This document shows positions 1-15,000 of a stretch of 30,571 nucleotides of DNA, piece by piece. The position numbers and the translations under genes are program-made. Source of the stretch: a bacterium (GTDB lineage: Bacteria > Elusimicrobiota > Elusimicrobia > Elusimicrobiales > UBA9959). Below the pieces are notes generated by a model, which saw only the letters and a program-made list of their open reading frames with translations, searched no databases and had not been told where the DNA came from. Numbering within the stretch: the first letter of the stretch is position 1; each line of letters opens with the position of its first letter. Where the stretch lies: positions 1-30,571 of the forward strand of contig JAKAMO010000020.1 of assembly GCA_021812825.1 (NCBI GenBank), written 5' to 3'.

Positions 1-3000
1 AGCGGCGCGCGCCGAAAGTCGACTCGCCGTTGCCCACGTTATCCGAGCCGCTGGAGCTGGCTATGTAGTAGCAGGAAGCCCTGAAGACGACTCCGGCCGC
101 GTTATAGGTCCAGGAGTTGTCGCCGGAATTATAGGTGTTGACGCCCAGCCACTTCTCGGTGCCCTGCCAGTCGGAGCCGTTCCAGTACCAGCCGTTCTTG
201 CTGGTGTCGGAGCAGTTGTTCTCCGGCGCCTGAGAAACGTCCTGCTGGATGCGGACCTGCACGCTGGAGATGCCCGAGGTGAAGTCGACCGCGGTTCCGG
301 TGATGCTGCTGACCACCAGGTAGAAGCCGTTCTCGGTGGGCGGCGAGCTCACCTTGGAGTCCGGCTCCATCAGGTCGAGAGTGAAAGTGGAGTAGTTCAC
401 CCCGAAGCCGGTATAGTTGCCGGCCTTGTCGGAGATCTTGGCGCGCAGCAGGAAGGTCGCGCTGGAGCGGCCCACCGCCCAGGAATTGTTGCCTGTCGGC
501 AGGTTCTGCGGCAGCGCGGTCATCGTCCAGTTAGCGGTCACGGCCGTCACGCTGGAAACGTAGCCGGCCTGCCAGGCCGCGGAATTGAAGTTCCAGTACC
601 TGTTGGGCTTGGCGTCCGTGTCGGTCAGTTCGTACTCGATCGTGGAGAGTCCCGACGGGATGCCGCCTCCGGTGACGGGGTCTGCGGCGGAGCCGTCGAA
701 CTGCGATATGGTGCGCCGGTAGGACAGGTGCGCGGGCTGCGCGATCGAGGCGGTGGGCGTGGTGTAGTCCAGCACGAACGTGGCGGTGGCGTAGGCGATC
801 TCGGTGTTCGGCCCGCCGTTCACCGGCTGGGTGTTGTCCCTGGCGTAGGACTGCACCTCGAACCTGAAGCCGTCGCCCTTGTCCACGCCGGTGTAGCAGT
901 CGCCGCCGTTCGCGCCCCTGAAGCCGCCGGTAGGCAGCACCTTGATCCAGGAATCGGCGGTGCCTGCGTCGTAGGCCATCCAGTCGGAGCCGACGCTGAC
1001 CACCCAGTTGCCGAACGTCTGGTCGTAGCCGCAGGGGGTGCCGCCGGAGTCGTAGCGGCGCACGCGAACGTAGATGTTGTTCAGGCCGGCCGGGAAGCCG
1101 GGGTCCGAGTCCACCGCGGTGCCGGAAATATTGGAGATCGGCGCGTTCCGGTAGGCGACGGCCCCGTTGCCGCGCGCGGGCGCGGTGGTCAGCGAGACGG
1201 GGATGAAGCGGTCCATCTTGAACGACACGCCGCCGGTCGGGGCGGGGGTGTCAGGCGCGTTCTTATTGCCCGCCGCGTCCTGGCCGCGGACGTACGCCGT
1301 GAAATCGAGCGAGCCCGCCAGCGTATTGAACTCGTTGACCAGGGCGGCGTCCACGTAGGTCCACGAGGAGACGTAGATGGAGGTGGCGTTGCGCCAGTTG
1401 GCAGCGCTGAACGCGCCCCAGCCGGCCCCGTTCCAGTAGAGATTGTCGGTGTTGCGCTTTATCACCACCTGCACGCCGTTGACCGGGTTGAGGACGCTGA
1501 AATCCTCCCTCGCCGTGCCGGAGATGGCCGGCATGGAGGTGTAGGAGAAATTACCGGGCATCGTTATCGTGGTGGTGGGCGCCGAGGCGTCGTAGGCGAA
1601 GATCTTCTCCTGGTAGTTCTCAATGTTGCCGGAGCGGTCCAGCGCGCGCGACCGTACCGTGTAGACGCCGCCCTCGGTCAGGGCGGGAGGCCAGGACTCC
1701 CCGCCCGGAGGATAGGCCCAGTTGGCCGCGGAGACGACATTGACGCCTATGATGGCGTCGGTCACCTGCGAAGTGGGAGTGAAGGCGGCCTTGCGCCAGA
1801 AAGAGCCCACGGCGAAGCCCGTGCCGTTGAACGTGTTGCCGGACTGGTCGACTATCTGCACTTCTACGCCCTGCGGCGCCAGGCCGCTCATCGCCTCGGT
1901 GGAGGAGTAGTTCACCCAGTCCGCCGCGGCGCCGGAGAAGGCGGCCGCCTGCGAGGCGTTCTGATAGGCGGACGCGGGCGAGATTATCGTGCTGGACGGC
2001 GTATTGATGTCGTAGATGAACTCGCGCTCGTAAGTGTCGTTCGGCACCTGGTTGCCCGCGTAATCCACGGCCTGCAGCTCCACCCGGTAGCGCTTGTTGA
2101 CGGGCCACGAGGGAGGAGAATAGGACCAGGCCCCGCCGGCGGTAACGGTGACCAGCCTGGTGGAGGCCACCACCTGCCAGGAGGCGGCCCCGTCCCACTT
2201 CGGCTTCACGGCGCCGCTTTCGGAGAGGTTGGAGATCTGCGCCATCACCGGCGGCACCAGTCCGGCCGGCACGTCGGCGTAGCTTCCCTGCAGCAGCCCG
2301 GTGGCCCTGGAAGGGCCGTAGAAGGCGTCGCCGCCGGACATAGGGGTGGAGATACTTATCGTCGGGTAGTTGAAGTCCGACGTCACGTTTATCGAGTTGT
2401 AGGTCTCCTGGTTGCCGGCCTTGTCGAGGCCGGCCACGTAGATGGTATAGACGTGGTTGTTGGTGGATATCGTCGGCGGATCATAGGTGGCCGGCGGATA
2501 GCTCCAGGTTATGGTCGACGCCGAGGAGACGTAGTCCACCGGCAGGTCCACCACCGTGCCCGAGCTCCAGCCGAGCGCCGCGGTGCCGTTCCAGTAGTAA
2601 ACGTCGCCGCCGGAGACGTGCGTGATCCGGACCTTCAGGCCCGACGGCGGGTTGGCGAGGCCCGACAGGCCGCCGTAGCTCGTGCCAGCTATCAGCGGCA
2701 GCGAGTTCTGTATGAAGCTGTTGGCGGTCGGCGTGGAGATCCTGGAGACCGGCGGCGTGCCGTCCACCACGAAGGTGTGCACCGTCCACGGGTTCTGCTC
2801 GTTGCCGCCGCGCGCGTCCATCGGCTCGGCCTTGTCGAAGGCCCTTACCCGCAGCGTGTACTGCCTGTCGGAGACCCAGTTGCCGAAGCCGCCGGTGACG
2901 CCGTCGAAAGGATAATGCCAGCTGTCGGTGCCTATCACCTCCTGCCAGGCTCCGTCAAAAGTGACGGTCCAGGAGCTGAAAGCGGAGCCGGTCCAGTAAT

Positions 3001-6000
3001 AGGTGGTGTTCCCCTCCATGTAGCTCAGGTGGATCTGCGGCGTGCTCAGCAACACGCCCACGAAAGGCAGCGGCGTGTCCGCGGCGCTGCCGCTGAAGGC
3101 GTTCACGCCGGTAAGGTTGCCCGGCTTGTACTGGCCCAGGTCCAGAGGCTGGGCTATCGCGGAGGTGGGCGGGGTGCGGTCCCAGATGAAGGTCCTGGAC
3201 GAGACCCCGCCGGTGAAGCCGGCCTGCACGTTGCCGGCCTTGTCCACTGCCCTGGTCTGCAGCACGTATTCCTTGCCGGTCAGCAGCGCCGACTGCAGGT
3301 TGGCGTGCGTGTAGCTCCAGGTATCGGTACCGGAAACGATGTTGAAGGTGGAAGCCGAGATAGCGAAGGCCCCTGACCCGTCCTGCCAGCGTTTGTCGGC
3401 CTGCACGTCGTAGATCTGCACCTCGACCCTGCTCAGGTCGGATTTGCCGTTGGGCGAGTAGACGCCTATCGGGTCGTCGGCGGTCCCGTAGATGCCGGTG
3501 ATGTTGCGCAGCACCTGATAGCTGCGCGGCGTGGCCATGTACGACGCCGGCGGCGAGGTGTCGAACAGCACCTGGTAGGAAGCCATGCCGCTCTCGTTGC
3601 TCTCCACGTTGCCGGCCTTGTCCTTAGGCATCAGCAGCACCTTGTAGCGCCTGCCGTCCTGCAGGGCCGGGGTGACCAGCGTCACGGTAGACCAGTTGAC
3701 AGTGACCTGCGGCACATAGTCGGTCTCCAGGTCGGCGGTGTTGACGGAGAAGCTGGAGCCTGTCCAGTAATAGCCATTCTCCACGTCCTTGATCCTGACG
3801 TATACGTTGCCGCCGAAGCTCTTCTGCAGCGAGGGCTGCGTGATGTTGCCGGGGTCGGTGGCCGTGCCGGAGAGAGCGGGCATGGCGTTTATATTGGGCG
3901 CGTTCGGCGACTGGATGTAACCGACGGGCTTGGTGTTGTCTATCACCATGCGGCGCTCGGCGTTAAGGCCGAACTCGCCCGCGGAGTTGTACGGCGTAAC
4001 CGTGACCGTGTAGGAGGCGTTGTCGACCGTGAAGGCCGCGGGGCCGTTTATGGACTGCACCCAGCTACCGCCGCTGACCCAGGTATAAGTGTCGACGCTC
4101 ACCCAGGAGAGGGACGGCTCGTACCACCACACGGACTGGCCTATGTCGCGGCGCAGCCTGATCTGCACGCTGTCCGCCGCCCGCAGGTTGGTGCCGCTGC
4201 CTTTTATGTTGAGCATGTCCCCGGCCATGTAGTTCCTGTCGTCCGGCCCCATCGGAGTGTCTATGTAGGCCACGGCCTGCGGCGTCTTCAGCAGGAAGTT
4301 CACGTCCACGACCTCTATCGTGCCCTTGGACTTCTGGTTGTTGCCCTTGTCCACGGCCAGCGCTATCATGTCGTACTGGCTCTCGTTGATCCACGGTATG
4401 CCGGCGGTGTTCCAGGTCCACGTGCTGTACTGCAGCGGGTTGGGGTTCACGTTGAGCGTGGCGGTGGCGAACCAGATGCGGCTGTTCGGGTATAGCCCGC
4501 CGGGACAGGCCGCGAAGGTATTGGTGACGTTATCGTAGCAGCGGGGCGCGCCGGTCCCGGTGTTCTGGCGCAGCGACACCACTACGACGTCCGAGGTCTT
4601 CAGCTCTCCCGGCGGCACATCGTACGCCGTGCCCCAGATCTGACTCACGGAGGCGACCTGGCCCACCGGCGCCAAGGTCATCGACGTGGGAGGCGTGACG
4701 TCGCCGGTGAAGTAGTTGGTCGTGTACTGGTCCTCCAGATGGCCCAGCAGGTCCCGTACGCGGCTCATCGCGTAGTACGTGGTGCCGTCCGCGATGGCCC
4801 CGCCGGGCAGGGCATAGCTCCACGTGCCGGAGGAGGCGCCGGAGAAGACCGCGGCGTTCCACCACCTCGCGGGCTCGGTAAAGGCGGTGTTCTTCCACCA
4901 CAGGCCGTCGGTGAGCCGCTGCATGGCCAGCTCCACCGCCACGTTGTAGGTGCTGATGCCGGACTCGTAGATGCGGCCCGCCTCCGGATAACCCTTGAGG
5001 TTCTCCACCGAGTCGTCGGCGGTGCCGGTCACGGCGGGGACCGCGCCGATGAAGCTGTTGTGCACCGGGAAGGTGACCTTCGAAGCCGGAGTCGAGAAGT
5101 CGACCAGGAACGTAAAGGTTGAGGTGTAGAGCCCGGTCAGGTTGTTCAGCGCCTGGTCGCGGGCGTACTGGTTTATGTAGTACTGGTAGCCGTCGGTCTG
5201 GGAGGCCGGCGCGACGACCTTGGTCCAGTCCCCCGCCACCAGGGTGTCGATGTCGTAGTAGTCGTTGGCCGCCACCCAGGCGCTGGTGAAGAAGTTCCAG
5301 TACTGCCCGTCCGAGCGGCCCATGCGCAGCTTGACCACGTTGACGCCGCTGGGCTCGTCGCCGGTGTTCGGATCGAACGCGGTGCCGCGGATCATGCCGG
5401 TGGCGGTGTCTATCGCGAACGGCGCCGGGGCCGTCACGTCGGTCAGCGGCGTGGTGTTGTCGAAAGTGAAATAGTACGCGGCGCTGGCGTCGGCGTTCTG
5501 GTTGTTGTCTATCTGGACGTTCGTAGGCTTGGCCTGCCAGTTGCCGGCCTTGTCGTAGCCGCGCGCCCAGACGGAGATCTTCGAGTTGTTGACAGGGGAG
5601 AGGGCCGGCAGCGCTATGCTCCAGGCGCCGTTGGCGTACGAGGCGTCATGCCAGAGGTCGTACTTGGTGACCGGGCTGGTGTCCCAATCGCCTATCACGC
5701 CGCCATAGGTGCCCTTCCAGATCGCGTTGTAGGTGCCGCGGGCCTTCACCAGGACCTTGACCCCCACGATGACGCCGGTATCGGTGACGACGCCGTAGAT
5801 ATAGGGCGCGCTGTACTGGGCCGACAGGTTCACCGGGGAAGTGGCGAGGGCGACGGGGACCTCGTTGTCGAACTGCACGACGCGCCCCGCCTGGGCCGGG
5901 ATATCCGCGCCGGCCGGCTGTCCGGAGGCGGGCCCGAACTCCTTGTTCAGCGCCAGGTCGTAGGCGTAGGTGACGAAGCGGTAGTCCTGCCGCTTGTTAG

Positions 6001-9000
6001 TAGCGATGGCCCCCTGCAGCGGCGCCGGCAGGTTATAGGTCCACGCGACCGTGGCCTGGCCGATGCTGTACGGCGAGGTGTCCACATAGACCTCGGACCA
6101 GATAGGCTCGGGCTGGTCGAAGGCGCTGCCGCTCCACCAGTTGCCGCCCACCAGGCGGACCGCGATCTTGACGGTGTAGGTGCCCAGCGCGGCCTCGTAC
6201 ACCCTGGGGCCGTAGCGTTCGTCGGTGGCCTGGCCGGAGACTGACGGTATGGAGTTGACGAACTCCGCGGACGGAGAGAGCACCGTAGAGGTGGGCTTGT
6301 CCAGGTCGAACTTGGTGGTGACGGAGACCACGCCGGAATAGTTGCCGGCGTAGTCCTGCACGCGGGCCTCGTACTTGTACTTCTTGTCGCTGGTGAAGGC
6401 CAGCGCCGCGGAATTGAAGCTCCAGGAGGTCGGCACCCCCTGCGCGGGCCGCCAGACCGGCGCGGAGCAGGGCGTGAAGGACGAGCCGTCGAAGCAGTTG
6501 ACGTAGCTGCCGTCCGCCAGCACCTCGCTGACGGCCACGGCGGCGGTGCTGGGGCCGGTGAAGGCGGCCGTCTGGTTGTTAGTGCCGCCTCCGGTCACCG
6601 GCGTCGAGACCAGCACTCCGGAGTAGGTGACGCCGTCGGCCGGATAGGCGATGGACGCCAGCGGCCCCGTTATGTCGTAAGTGAAGGTGAAGGTCGAGTA
6701 GAGCGACGAATAATTGCCGGCGTAATCCAAGGCCCTCGCCACCACGGTATAGGCCGCGTCGTCCCGGAGCATCGCCGGCTGGACGGTGTAGTACCAGGAG
6801 GTCGGGCCCAGCGTGGCCGCCTGGCGCCAGACGTTGGGGTCGTTGGAGTTCGCTGTCCACGCCGAGCCGTCCCAGAAGCGCTCGGCGACGCCGCTGCCCG
6901 TGGAGATCTTGACCTCGGCCCTGTCGAAGCCGGCCACGGCCGCGTTCGCCGTGCCGCCTATGCCGGGCAGCGCGTTCACCGCTACGGCGGCCGGCGTGGT
7001 CACCAGCACGCCCGGAGGCGTGTCGTCTATGATGAAATAGCGGACGTTGACCCCGCGCGTCTGCGCGGTCTCCCAGTTGCCGGCGCCGGTGTGGTCGGCC
7101 AGGCGCGCGTCGTCCATGGCCTTGACCTCGGCCTTGTACTCGCCCTCGCCCATGTTCCAGTTCACGTCCGGCAGGTAGACCCAGTTCCAGATGGCGCCCG
7201 CCGGCGAAACTGAGACCGGCTGCCAGGCCGCCTCGGAGGAGATCGTGGTGACGAAGGAGGCGCCGTCCCAGTAATAGGTGACGGCCCCGAGCAGATAGGA
7301 GAGGCGTATGACGCCGGAGGCGACGCCGGCGTTATCCGCGCTGTAGTAGCTGTCCTGCATCGTTCCGAACAGCCTGGTGCCGGTGCCGGACTTGCCGACG
7401 TTGCCGGACCTGTAGCGGCCGCTGACGCCGTTCAGGTCGTCGGCGGGCAGCGTGAAGACCGAGGAAGGCGGGGCCTTGTCCACGATAAGCACCGCGGAGG
7501 AGACCCCCACCCCCAGGACCTCCTGCACGTTGCCGCCCACGTCGGCCGCCTTGGCCAGGAAGAGATAGCGCATCGCCGGAGTGCCGGCGGGGGCGTCCGT
7601 GAACCTGTTGTCGAAGGAAGCCGGCGCGTAGGACCAGCTGGTGGCATTGGCCGACAGATAGCCGCTGGTATTGGCCTTGAGGGCGATCCAGAACGGGTTG
7701 GCGCCGTTGTCGAAGAAACCGGAGCCGTCGAACCAGAGAGGCGGGCTGCCGAGCTGCCGCACCGCGACGTAGACGTCGGAATTCGCGAAATTGTCCACCG
7801 CGGTGCCGGCGAGTCCGGCCACCTGGCGCATGCCGTTGACGGCGTTGGTGGAAGGCACCGCCAGGTAGGCCGTAGGGGAGGCTATGTCTATCGTGAACTG
7901 CGCCGCGGCGGCCGCGCCGGAGTTGCCCGCCTTGTCCGCGGCCGTCAGCTCCACTACGTAGGTCTGGTCCGGCTCAAAGACCTGGTGCGTGGTGAAATAA
8001 TCGGTGGTATAGTTCAGCGTGCCGGTCTTCAGCACGTCGTTCCAGCTCAGCACCGCCGGCAGGTCGGTATACTGGCCGGCCAAGGCGGTGAACGTGGAAG
8101 CCTGCCAGTTCCAGTATTCGGCGGCGGCCTGCCGCCTGACCCTGAAATAGCCCGAAACCACTGTACCCGGGGCGGTGTCGGAGACGGTACCGGACAGGGC
8201 CGCCAGGGAATGCAGATATATCTTGTCCGGCATCGTTATGGCGGCGGCGGGGTTGGAAGCGTCCAGGACGAACTCGCGGCCGGAGCCGGGCGTCTCCGGA
8301 TAACCGTAGATCTCATGCGTTGCCTTGGAGACCGCGCGGTATTTCCGGTTGCCGTTCCACGTCGGCAGGGTTATGGTCCAGCCTGGCTTCGGGAAAGTGT
8401 TGACGCCGGCGTAGCCGGTGAACGCGGTGGTGGATACCCAGGCCGAGCCGTTCCAGGCCAGATCGTCGTTGCCCTCGTTCTCCTTCAGGTCCGGCCCGTA
8501 ATCCGTTATGCGCACCGCCACCGTAGTGGCGTAGACCGCCGTACCGATTATGGGCGGGATATTGTCGGAACGGTAATGCGGGACCCCCGAAGGCGGCGTG
8601 GTTATGTCGGAGACCGGCGGCGGAGGATAGAGCCGGAACTGTATCAGCGGCGAGTCCGGCAGCGCCTGCGCCGGCTTGGCGACCGCGTTGGCGGCCTGGT
8701 CCACCGCCTTGGCGAAGATCTGGTACTGCACGCCGGCCAGCTCCGTGTACCAGGTAGGGGTGGAAGCTCCCGTGGCCTGCCAGGTGTTGCCGATTATAGT
8801 GGCGTCGTAGAACAGCTCCGTGGCGGAATCCCAGGCGCCGGTGGCGCGGTTCCAGTACTTGCCGGCGCAGACGCTGTCCACGCAGTAGTAGGACAGCCGC
8901 ACCTTGTCCAGCGTGCCGGGCGCGAAATCGGAGGCGGAGCCCGTTATGACGTTCAGTTCGGCGTGCACCCCGGCCCCGTGGGTGGGATAGGTGACGGTGG

Positions 9001-12000
9001 AAACCGGCGGCGTGAAGTCGGCCTTGATGTTGGTGGCCGTGGCGTAGACCAGCTGGTAGTTGCCGGCCTTGTCCACCGCCCAGGCGTTGATCTCGTAGGT
9101 CTCGCCGCTCTGCCAGGGGGCCGTGTTGAGTTGCCACCAGGTCGCGGCCGGACTGAGAACGCCGTAGGACTGCACGCTGTTCTCCAGGGCGGCGACCGCC
9201 CACGAGGAACCGGCGATGCTCCAGTACTTGCCGGCGTTCGGGCCGGTCAGCTGCTTGACGCGCACCCTCAGGTCGTTCACTATACCGTTGGGGCTGTCGT
9301 ACGAGCCGCCATAGATCTTGCCGGTCTGGCTGATGTAGCCGTTGTCGTACGGATAGAAGATGGCGGCCGTGGGACGCGTTATATCGTAAACGAACGAGGC
9401 CTTCACCCCGTAGCCTTCCTGGTTGGTGGCGGCGTCGTTGGCGCTGGTCTGCACGGTGAAGCGCCTGCCGTCGTTCCCGGCGTACATGGCGGGGTTTATG
9501 GCATGGTCCCAGCCAGTCCAGGGCGGATTGGCGCCCAGCGGCTGCGGCGTGAGGGCCCAGCCGTTGACGCCGTTCCAGTACCAGCCGTCGGAGTCTCTGG
9601 TGATGTAAAGCGAGATGTTCGAGACGCCGGAGGAGCCGGGATCGTAACTGGTGCCCAGGACCTGCGCCGCCTGATAGTTCAGATGGGAGCCGTCGGCCGG
9701 CACGGTCACGGTGGAGACGGGCGCCTGGTTGTCGTACAGGAAGGTGGCCGTGGTGTAGATGGTGTCGTAGTTGCCGGCCACGTCCAGGCCGCGCGCCCGG
9801 ATGCGGTACGTGGCGCCGCTGGTCCAGGTGGAGTTCTGGATATTGTAGGTCCACGAGGAAGAACTGGCGTACAGGACCTCCTGCAGAGGCAGCCAGGGCG
9901 CCGAGTTCTCGGACGCGCCGGTGGTCGACCAGGGCGGGTTCAGCGACGGGTCGTAATACTTGTTCAGCGAGGTCATGAACACCGTTATGCGCGTCTGCGC
10001 CACGGCGACGTTATCGCCGGTGGTACCGGCGATGTCGGGCAGAGAGTTGTAGCTCGGCAGCGACGGCAGCGTTATATAGCTGACCGGCTTCTCGTTGTCG
10101 TAAGTGATCACGCGTCCGGTGCCGGCCGGGATATTGGCGGCGAGAGGCTGGCCGCCGCCGGGGCCGTACTCCGGGTTGAGCGCGAGGTCGTAGGCCCACG
10201 GCACCAGCCGGTACTGCAGGTTCTGGTTGGCCGGCGCCGCCAGGTAGGTGCGCAGCGCGGCGGGGAGGTTGTAGGTCCACGTTACGGTGCTCTTGCCGGT
10301 ATCGTAGGCGGAGGTGTCCACCGCCGTCTCGAACCAGACAGGGTCCGTGGCGTCGAAGAGGTTGTTGGCGCTCCACCAGTTGCCGCCGACCAGCTGCAGC
10401 GCCACTTTAACGGTATAGGTGCCCAGGTTGGCGCGATAGGTATCCGCCACGTCCGCGGCCTCGCCGCTTATCCGCGTGAAGCCGGTGGTATATCCGGTCA
10501 GCGGATAGGTTATAGTAGAGGTCGGGGACTTGACGTCGAACTTGATCGTCGCGGCGGCCGGCACGGACTCGTTGCCTGCGTAGTCCACGGCCTTGGCCTC
10601 GAACTTGTACTGCCGGTTCCCGGAGAGGTCCAGGTTCGCGTTGTTATAGCTCCAGGAGGCGAGCCCGGCAGCCGGCTGCCAGGAGGGGCAGGCGCCGAAG
10701 GATACGCCGTTGAAACAGGTGGTGTTGCCGAGATCGGTGATCTGCAGGTAGACGGCGTTCACCTTGGAATAAGGGTCCGTCTGGTCGTTCTGGTCGGAGG
10801 CGCCGGCCGCTGGCGTGGACAGCCTGATGCGCGAATAGGCCTCCCCGTTCAGCGGGAAGGACAGGGAGACGTGCGGCGGCACCGAGTCGTAGGTGAAGAC
10901 GTAGGTGGAGTAGAGAGTGGAATAATTGCCGGCGTAGTCCCTCGCGCGCGCGGAGGCCGTATAGGGGGTGTCGTCGGAGAGTATCGCGCCGGGCACGGTG
11001 TAATACCAGGAGGTCGGCCCCTGTTTGGTGGTCAATATCCAGGTATCGGGAGAGGCGGACCAGGCGGAACCGCTCCAGTAGCGGGCGGCGGCGCCGACGC
11101 CGGTGGAAATGCGTATCTCCGTATACTGGTGCCCCGCCAGGTCCGCGTTGGCGGTGCCGTAGATGGTGAACGGGGCCTTCTGCGCCAGTACCGACGCCGA
11201 CGGCGTGGTTATCAGCACGGACGGCGGCGTGGTGTCCAGCACCACCTCCACGTCGGCGCCGAAAGTACCGGAATTGGGCGGCACCGCGTCGTCTATGCCG
11301 CGCACCGCTATCATGTATTTCTCGTCCGAAACCTGGTTAACGGCAGGCAGCGTATAGACCCAGTTGCCGGAAATGAAGGCGCCGGGGGACACCTCGGAGG
11401 GCGTGGCGGACCACGTGCCTCCGGTCCAGTAATAGGTGGTATTCCCCTCCAGCCGGCCGATGCGCAGCCTTATGTTAGTGACGGCGCCCATCCCGGCCGG
11501 GGTGTCGGAGGCGTTACCGCTCAGGGTCCAGGCGCCGTTGGGGTTCACTTTCCCGTAGCCGCCGGTATCCTCGTAGCCCGTCAGCGCCACGACCGGCGGC
11601 TGGGCGTCCCAGACTATGGTGAAGGAGGAGACGCCGTCGGCATAGACCTGCTGGGTGTTGCCCGGGGTCAGCGAAGTATCTTTGGCCCGGCTCCAGACAA
11701 TGTACCAATAGCCCTGGGTGAAAAAGCCCGGGGGAGGCATGTGCGAATGCGTCCAAGAGGAGACGGTGACGTTGGGCACGTGCACGGCGGCGGTGCCCCA
11801 GTAGATATCGTCGCCCTCCGGCCGCGTGGCGTCCCAGTTCCCGCTATCCCAGCGCCAGTAGCTCGGCAGGGGCTCTACGTCCTGGGCCGGCCTCTTGAGA
11901 TGCAGCAGCACCTTGTCCAGTTTGCCGGCGGTGCCGCCGGGGCCGGCTATGTCCCAGGCGGTGCCGGAGACGGCGTCCAGCGAGGAACGCACCTGGCCGC

Positions 12001-15000
12001 TGACGGCGGGCACCGTGGAGTTCACGGCGATGAAGTTCTGCAGCACCGCCGTGGGAGAGGTCCTGTCCACGAGGAAATCCACCGCCGACCCGGTCTGCAC
12101 GTTGGCCGCCCTGTCGGTGACCTTCGGCGTTATCCTGTAAGCGGCGCCGTCCGCCCACGCGGGCAGCCCGGTATTGACGGACCAGGCGCCGGCGTTGAAA
12201 GTGGTGGTGGCCCAGACCACTCCGTTCTGCCAGGCCGTAGTGACCGGGTTCCAGTAGGTGGTGGAATAGGACAGGTCCTGTATGGTTATCTCCGCCTTTT
12301 CCACCTGCCCCGGCGCCGTGTCGGAAGCGTTGCCGGAGAGCTGCGGGACGTTGCGGTAGATCGCGGGACCGGGAGAGGAGATAGAAGCGGCAGGCAGCGT
12401 GAGGTCGTACGTCACTATGTTGCCGTTGAGATCGATGGCCTGCTCCTCGCCGGCCGGGCCCACGCCCTTGGAAAGGAAGTAATAAGAAGTATTGTCCGTC
12501 CACGCGGAGGTGGAGATGCTGTCGGTCCACTCCCAGTAAAGGCTGGAGTCCGGCAGGACGGTGATGTTGCTGACGTTGAAGTAGGCGCGGGGCGCGGCCG
12601 GCCCCGGCATCGCGCCGGGGGCCGAGAAGGAGCTCCCGTACCAGTAATAGCCGTCGCTCAGCCTCTCGACCGACACTTTCACTCCGGAGAGTATGGAGTA
12701 GGCGAACTTGGTCGCGCCGCCGGAAATGACCTGGGGCTTCGACTTGGTGAAGGTGTTGTTGGACGGCACGCTGATCCAGGTGTCCGGATACGGGGCGCTG
12801 TAGTAGAAGTTCTTCCGCCAGATCATGGTCTCGGTATTGGCGGCCTTGTCGCGGGCGTAGGCGCGGACCGAGTACCAGGCGTTGTTCCACTGCCAGATGA
12901 TGTCCGGGATGGTGTAGGTCCAGTTCCCGGCGGCCAGCGTGACGGAGGAGACGGGGAGCCAGGTGGTCGCGTTGTTCTGCCAGTTCTGGCCGTCGAAGGT
13001 CCAGGCCACCGCGCCGCCCTGCCCGGAGGGCGTGTAGGCGAACTGCAGGAAGACGTTGTCCACTACGCCCGGCGCCACATCGGAGGCGGTGCCGGTCACC
13101 TGCGGCAGAGGCGACGAGCCGTAAGTGGCCCCCTCCGCCGGCAGCGTGATCGTGGACGTGGGAGCCGTGAAATCGGCCTTGATGCTGGTGGCGGTGGAGT
13201 AAACGAGCTCCGCGTTGCCGGCCTTGTCGACCGAGTAGGAGTTGAACTCGTAGGTCTCGCCGCTCTGCCAGGGGGTGGCGTTCAGCTGCCACCAGGTCGC
13301 GGCCGGGCTGAGCGTGCCGTAGGAAACGACGCTGTTCCAGACCTCCGGCGCGCTCTCCACCGTCCAGCTGGAGTCCAGCACCCGCCAGTAATGCCCCGCC
13401 TTGGGCCCGGTCAGCTGCTTTATCCGCACCTTCACGTCGCCCACCATGCCGTAGGGCTTGTCGTAGGAGGAGCCGGCGGCCTTGCCGGTCTGGCTGATGT
13501 AGCCGTTGTCGTACGGGTAGGTGACGGCGTTGGTGGGGCGGCTGACGTCGTAGACGAAAGTGGACTTCACGGCGAGAGCCTCGGAGTTGGAGGCCGCGTC
13601 GTTGGCGTAGGCCTCTATGTTGTACCTCTCGCCGTCTATGTAAGCCGCGACCTGGCTGCCGATGTCCCTGCTCCAACCGGTATACGGCGGCACGGTAGGC
13701 AGCGATACCGCCGGCGAGGCCTGCCAGCCTACGCCGGTCCAGTAGTCGCCGTTGGACTTCCTCAGATAGAGCGTGACGTTATTGACCCCGGAGAAGCCGT
13801 CGAAGGCGGTGCCGGTTATCGTTATCGGATAGGCCGACAGCGGCAGGTGGGAACCGTTGGCCGGGTAGGTCACGCTGGAGACCGGGATCTCGGTGTCGAA
13901 CTGGAACGCGCCGGTGGAATAGACGATATCCCAGTTGCCCGCGCCGTCCATGGAGCGGGCCCTGACCCGGTAATGGGCGCCGCTGGTCCAGGTGGAGTTC
14001 TGTACGCCGTACGTCCAGGTGGCCGAGGTGGTCCACAGCGTCATCTGCGGGGAGATCCACGGCGCGTCGTTGTCGGTAAGGCAGCCGGCGGTCTTCCACG
14101 GCGGGTCGAGCGACGGGTCATAGCACTTGTTCTGGTCGTAGTTGAAGATGCTGAACGCTACCGCGCCTACGGCGGTGTTGTCCACGGCGTCGCCTTTCAA
14201 CAGCGTCAGGGTATTATAGGCCGTCTTATACGGCTCCTGCACGGTGGTGACGGGGCGCTGGTTCAGGTAGTCGCGCGTGGAATAAATGACGGAGTAGTTG
14301 CCGGCGTAGTCCAGCGCACGCGCCGACACGGTGTAGGTGGTCTTGGCCACCAGCATGGAAGCCGGCACCGTGTAATACCAGGACGTGGGGCCCATCCGGA
14401 TGGAATCGTTCCAGGTCTCCGGGGCCGCCACCCAGGACGACGCCAGGCCGTCCCAGTATTTTATCGCCGCGCCGGTCCCGGTGGAGATGCGCACCTGCGC
14501 CTTGTTGAAGCCGGCCAGGTTCCCGTTGGCCGTGCCGTAGATGTTGGTATCGGAGGTCAGCGAGAGCTCGGTCGGGGTGGTTATGGCCACGTCCGGAGGG
14601 GTGTCGCAGATCACGAACTTCATCAGGTTCTGGCCCTGGGAGAGAACTGTCTCCCAGTTGCCCTGGCCGATACCGTCCCACGGGCGCGTGGCGTCCATCG
14701 ATCTGGCTTCCAGGGCGTATTCCCTGTCCCCGGCCGGCCAGGTTATATCGTTGGGATAGATCCAGCTGCCGACGCCGGAGGCGTTGACCCAGGAGGCGGA
14801 CAGCGCCGCGGTGCCGGAGCTGAAAGAGGTGCCGATCCAGTACCAGGTGTCCCCGGAGAGCAGGTAGGACAGGCGTATCAGCGTCTTCTCCACCCCGGCG
14901 TTGTTGGCGGCATAGAAGCTGTCCGACGCCGAGCCGTAGAAACGCGAGGACGTGGCCGTCTTGCCGATATTCGCCGACTTGTAGCGGCCGCTCAAGCCGT

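Noticed and set aside
8313..9854. Minus-strand open frames in another phase (also 11844-13676 and 15009-16457)
   Set aside because: They are in a different phase from the giant gene and have translations rich in Arg, Gln, His and Gly without motifs. They arise from the GC-rich repeat composition.
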